Positions 5,411-6,999 of a DNA stretch of 6,999 bases are shown here, one piece after another. The stretch lies in contig DBBD01000011.1 of the NCBI GenBank assembly GCA_002292015.1, positions 1 through 6,999 of the forward strand, in the 5' to 3' direction. The position numbers were made by a program, and so were the translations under genes. The stretch is from Firmicutes bacterium UBA993. Lineage in GTDB: Bacteria; Bacillota; Dethiobacteria; DTU022. The notes under the pieces are model-generated. The model did no database searches. It was not told the DNA's origin and saw nothing but the letters and a program-made list of their open reading frames with translations. Position 1 is the first letter of the stretch. Each line of letters begins with the position of its first letter.

Positions 5411-6301
5411 ATGGGTTACCCGTTTTACCTTGTAGATGTATTTGCGGAGACCAAGTATGCCGGCAACCAGCTGGCGGTGGTTAGAAACGGGGTTGCATTG
5501 TCGGTGATCGAGATGCAAAATATTGCCAGGGAGATGAATTACTCCGAAACCACTTTCATTTTATCCGACAGGGAAGTAAACGGAGGCTATGATGTACGCA
5601 TCTTTTCCCTGGAGGAGGAGCTGCCCTTTGCCGGCCATCCGACACTTGGTACCGCTTTTATTATTCAACAATATTTGATTAAAAAAACAGTCAAAGAGGT
5701 AAAGTTAAATTTAGGATTAGGCCAGATCCCGGTATCTTTCAGTTACCAAAATGACCAACCGGACATTCTTTGGATGAAACAGGTGACGCCGTGTTTTGGG
5801 GCAGTATTTGAAGCAGCGCCGGTTGCCGCGGCTCTGAACCTCGATCCATCGATGATTGACAACCGCTTTCCAATTCAGGAAGTTTCCACCGGTTTGCCCT
5901 TTATAATCGTGCCCCTGTTAAGCCTTGACGGTGTAAAAGCCTGTCAAATTGACCGGGTAGGCTACCTGAAACTGATCAACCAGGCAGAGGCTAAATCGAT
6001 ATTTGTTTTCTGCCGCGAAACTTACCGGCACGAAAACCAGATCAATGCCCGGATGTTTGATGACTACCACGGCATAGCAGAAGACCCTGCTACCGGCAGC
6101 GCTAACGGTTGCCTCGCCGCTTACCTGGTTAAGTACCGCTACTTTGGGGCTAGCAGTGTCGACCTGCGCGTCGAGCAGGGTTATGAAATAGGCCGCCCCT
6201 CACTGTTGATGCTTAAGGCGGCCGAGCAGAGCGACGCTTTAATTACTGTTGAAGTCGGCGGTAAAGTCTTTATGGTCGCCGCCGGTGAACTGATCGCTTA
6301 A
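5411..6301 (+). CDS. PhzF family isomerase/epimerase
   Basis: A cytosolic protein of the PhzF family, two-domain proteins with a diaminopimelate-epimerase-like fold that act without cofactor. Its 296 aa are the normal length. Visible family features are YLVDVF at the N terminus and AGNQLAVV (17-24). SETTF holds Glu46, the position of the catalytic Glu45 of Pseudomonas PhzF. PFAGHPTLGTA (72-82) and DPATGSANG (225-233) follow. GGAGGGG (5397-5403) sits seven bases before the ATG. No other phenazine-pathway gene is in the window, so phenazine synthesis is not implied. Most family members have no assigned substrate, and the reaction here is unknown. It appears to be transcribed alone, and I see no convincing terminator on its own strand before the convergent dehydrogenase gene. 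Confidence 0.93.
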   Translation: MGYPFYLVDVFAETKYAGNQLAVVRNGVALSVIEMQNIAREMNYSETTFILSDREVNGGYDVRIFSLEEELPFAGHPTLGTAFIIQQYLIKKTVKEVKLNLGLGQIPVSFSYQNDQPDILWMKQVTPCFGAVFEAAPVAAALNLDPSMIDNRFPIQEVSTGLPFIIVPLLSLDGVKACQIDRVGYLKLINQAEAKSIFVFCRETYRHENQINARMFDDYHGIAEDPATGSANGCLAAYLVKYRYFGASSVDLRVEQGYEIGRPSLLMLKAAEQSDALITVEVGGKVFMVAAGELIA

Positions 6302-6376
6302 TATCATGGTAAAAACCCCCTGTTTACAAAACCTCATGCCCGTCCAGGCGCATTAAGTCTCAGCCTGATGCAGCGG

Positions 6377-6401
6377 CAACAAAACTCCCCTCGTGGGGGA
6401 G
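6377..6401 (-). terminator. Probable terminator of the dehydrogenase gene on the minus strand
   Basis: CTCCCC (6385-6390) and GGGGAG (6396-6401) make a six-pair GC-rich stem with a five-base loop. On the minus strand it begins about 30 bases after the dehydrogenase stop codon and is followed by TTTTGTTG, a short imperfect U-tract. On the plus strand the bases after it are GGTCATGG, so it would not serve the PhzF gene as a canonical terminator. Confidence 0.55.
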
Positions 6402-6430
6402 GGTCATGGTAAGGGGTGAAACGGCATTTA

Positions 6431-6999
6431 CTAAAGTTCTTCAGCCACCAGGTCGCCAACTTCTGCTGTGCTATAACCCATCTGTCCGGCATTAAGCGAT
6501 TTCAGCTTCTCGCTGCACACCCTGGCTACCGCCTGTTCAATGCCGGATGCAGCCTCATTCTCACCTAAATGGTCAAGCATCATCGCCCCGGCGCAGATTG
6601 AAGCCAGAGGGTTAATCACACCCAATCCGGTGTATTTTGGGGCCGATCCGCCGATTGGTTCAAACATCGACACTTTGCCCGGGTGAATGTTTCCTCCGGC
6701 CGCGATGCCCATCCCGCCCTGGATCATCGCCCCTAAATCGGTAATAATGTCGCCGAAAATATTATCTGTAACAATCACGTCGAACCACTCCGGGTTTTTA
6801 ATCATCCACATGCAAATTGCATCCACATGGGCATAATCACGCTCAACTCCGGAGTATTCGGGACCGATTTCGTGAAAAGTTCTTTCCCAAAGGTCGAAAG
6901 CATAGGTAAGCACATTGGTTTTTCCACAAAGAGTTAGTTTTTTTCGCGGCCGTTTTTCGCGGCAATATTCAAAAGCGAAGCGCAGACAGCGTTCCACGC
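6431..6999 (-). CDS. Isocitrate/isopropylmalate dehydrogenase family protein (C-terminal half, partial)
   Basis: The 3' part of a gene running off the right edge; the true start lies outside the window. About 189 codons are visible, ending in TAG at 6433-6431, against roughly 350-370 aa for the family. These enzymes carry out metal- and NAD(P)-dependent oxidative decarboxylation of 2-hydroxyacids such as 3-isopropylmalate (leucine synthesis) or isocitrate. Visible features in order are GKTNVL with the catalytic-type Lys, HVDA and FGDIITD with the metal-binding Asp residues, then MFEPIGGSAP and GVINPLAS of the cofactor loop. The usual His of HGSAP is Gly here. Near the end, KLKSLNAGQMGYSTAEVGD resembles IPMDH-like members, but leuB, homoisocitrate and isocitrate dehydrogenases cannot be told apart from this half. 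No leuA, leuC or leuD is visible. Confidence 0.9.
   Translation of the reverse strand, partial: VERCLRFAFEYCREKRPRKKLTLCGKTNVLTYAFDLWERTFHEIGPEYSGVERDYAHVDAICMWMIKNPEWFDVIVTDNIFGDIITDLGAMIQGGMGIAAGGNIHPGKVSMFEPIGGSAPKYTGLGVINPLASICAGAMMLDHLGENEAASGIEQAVARVCSEKLKSLNAGQMGYSTAEVGDLVAEEL

Noticed and set aside
5411..6301. Reading the PhzF gene as part of a phenazine cluster
   Set aside because: No other phz gene is present, and PhzF-family proteins are common in bacteria that make no phenazines.
6304..6412. Nine-base direct repeat TCATGGTAA at 6304-6312 and 6404-6412, as if bounding a small element
   Set aside because: Only nine bases match, there are no convincing terminal inverted repeats, and no coding content lies between. 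Chance is a sufficient explanation.

Overview
The window looks like a chromosomal segment of a Gram-positive anaerobe, probably of class Clostridia (Firmicutes). The evidence is strong AGGAGG-type ribosome binding sites, TTG and GTG starts, sigma-A promoters with extended -10 elements, a class I cyclic-di-GMP riboswitch, and signal peptidases of the SipW (Ser-His, S26B) type. Nothing in the sequence fixes genus or species.

Left part (1-4004, + strand). A sigma-A promoter and a class I c-di-GMP riboswitch lead into a gene for an unusual three-part membrane protein. It has an N-terminal degenerate response-regulator receiver, a long acidic low-complexity linker, and a membrane-anchored SipW-type signal peptidase with an intact Ser-His dyad. 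A hairpin terminator follows. A second promoter then drives a paralogue with the same architecture, in which the catalytic Ser, the His and the GDANN box are replaced. The pair therefore looks like one active and one dead peptidase, each tethered across the membrane to a cytosolic receiver-like domain. Only the intact copy has the riboswitch in its leader. This is the novel-looking part of the window. A link to processing of secreted or biofilm-matrix proteins is inferred from known SipW biology; no substrate gene lies next to the pair.

Middle and right (4010-6999). A minus-strand acyl-CoA dehydrogenase gene converges on the paralogue and ends at its own terminator. It diverges from a plus-strand PhzF-family isomerase/epimerase gene, and their predicted promoters overlap at the -35 elements. 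The PhzF gene in turn converges with a minus-strand isocitrate/isopropylmalate dehydrogenase family gene, of which only the C-terminal half lies in the window, with a terminator hairpin in between. These three are ordinary metabolic genes with no evident link to the receiver-peptidase pair.

No tRNA, rRNA, insertion sequence, CRISPR array or attachment site was seen. No gene-free stretch exceeds 300 bases. Positions 1-87 are A-rich and hold nothing I can name.
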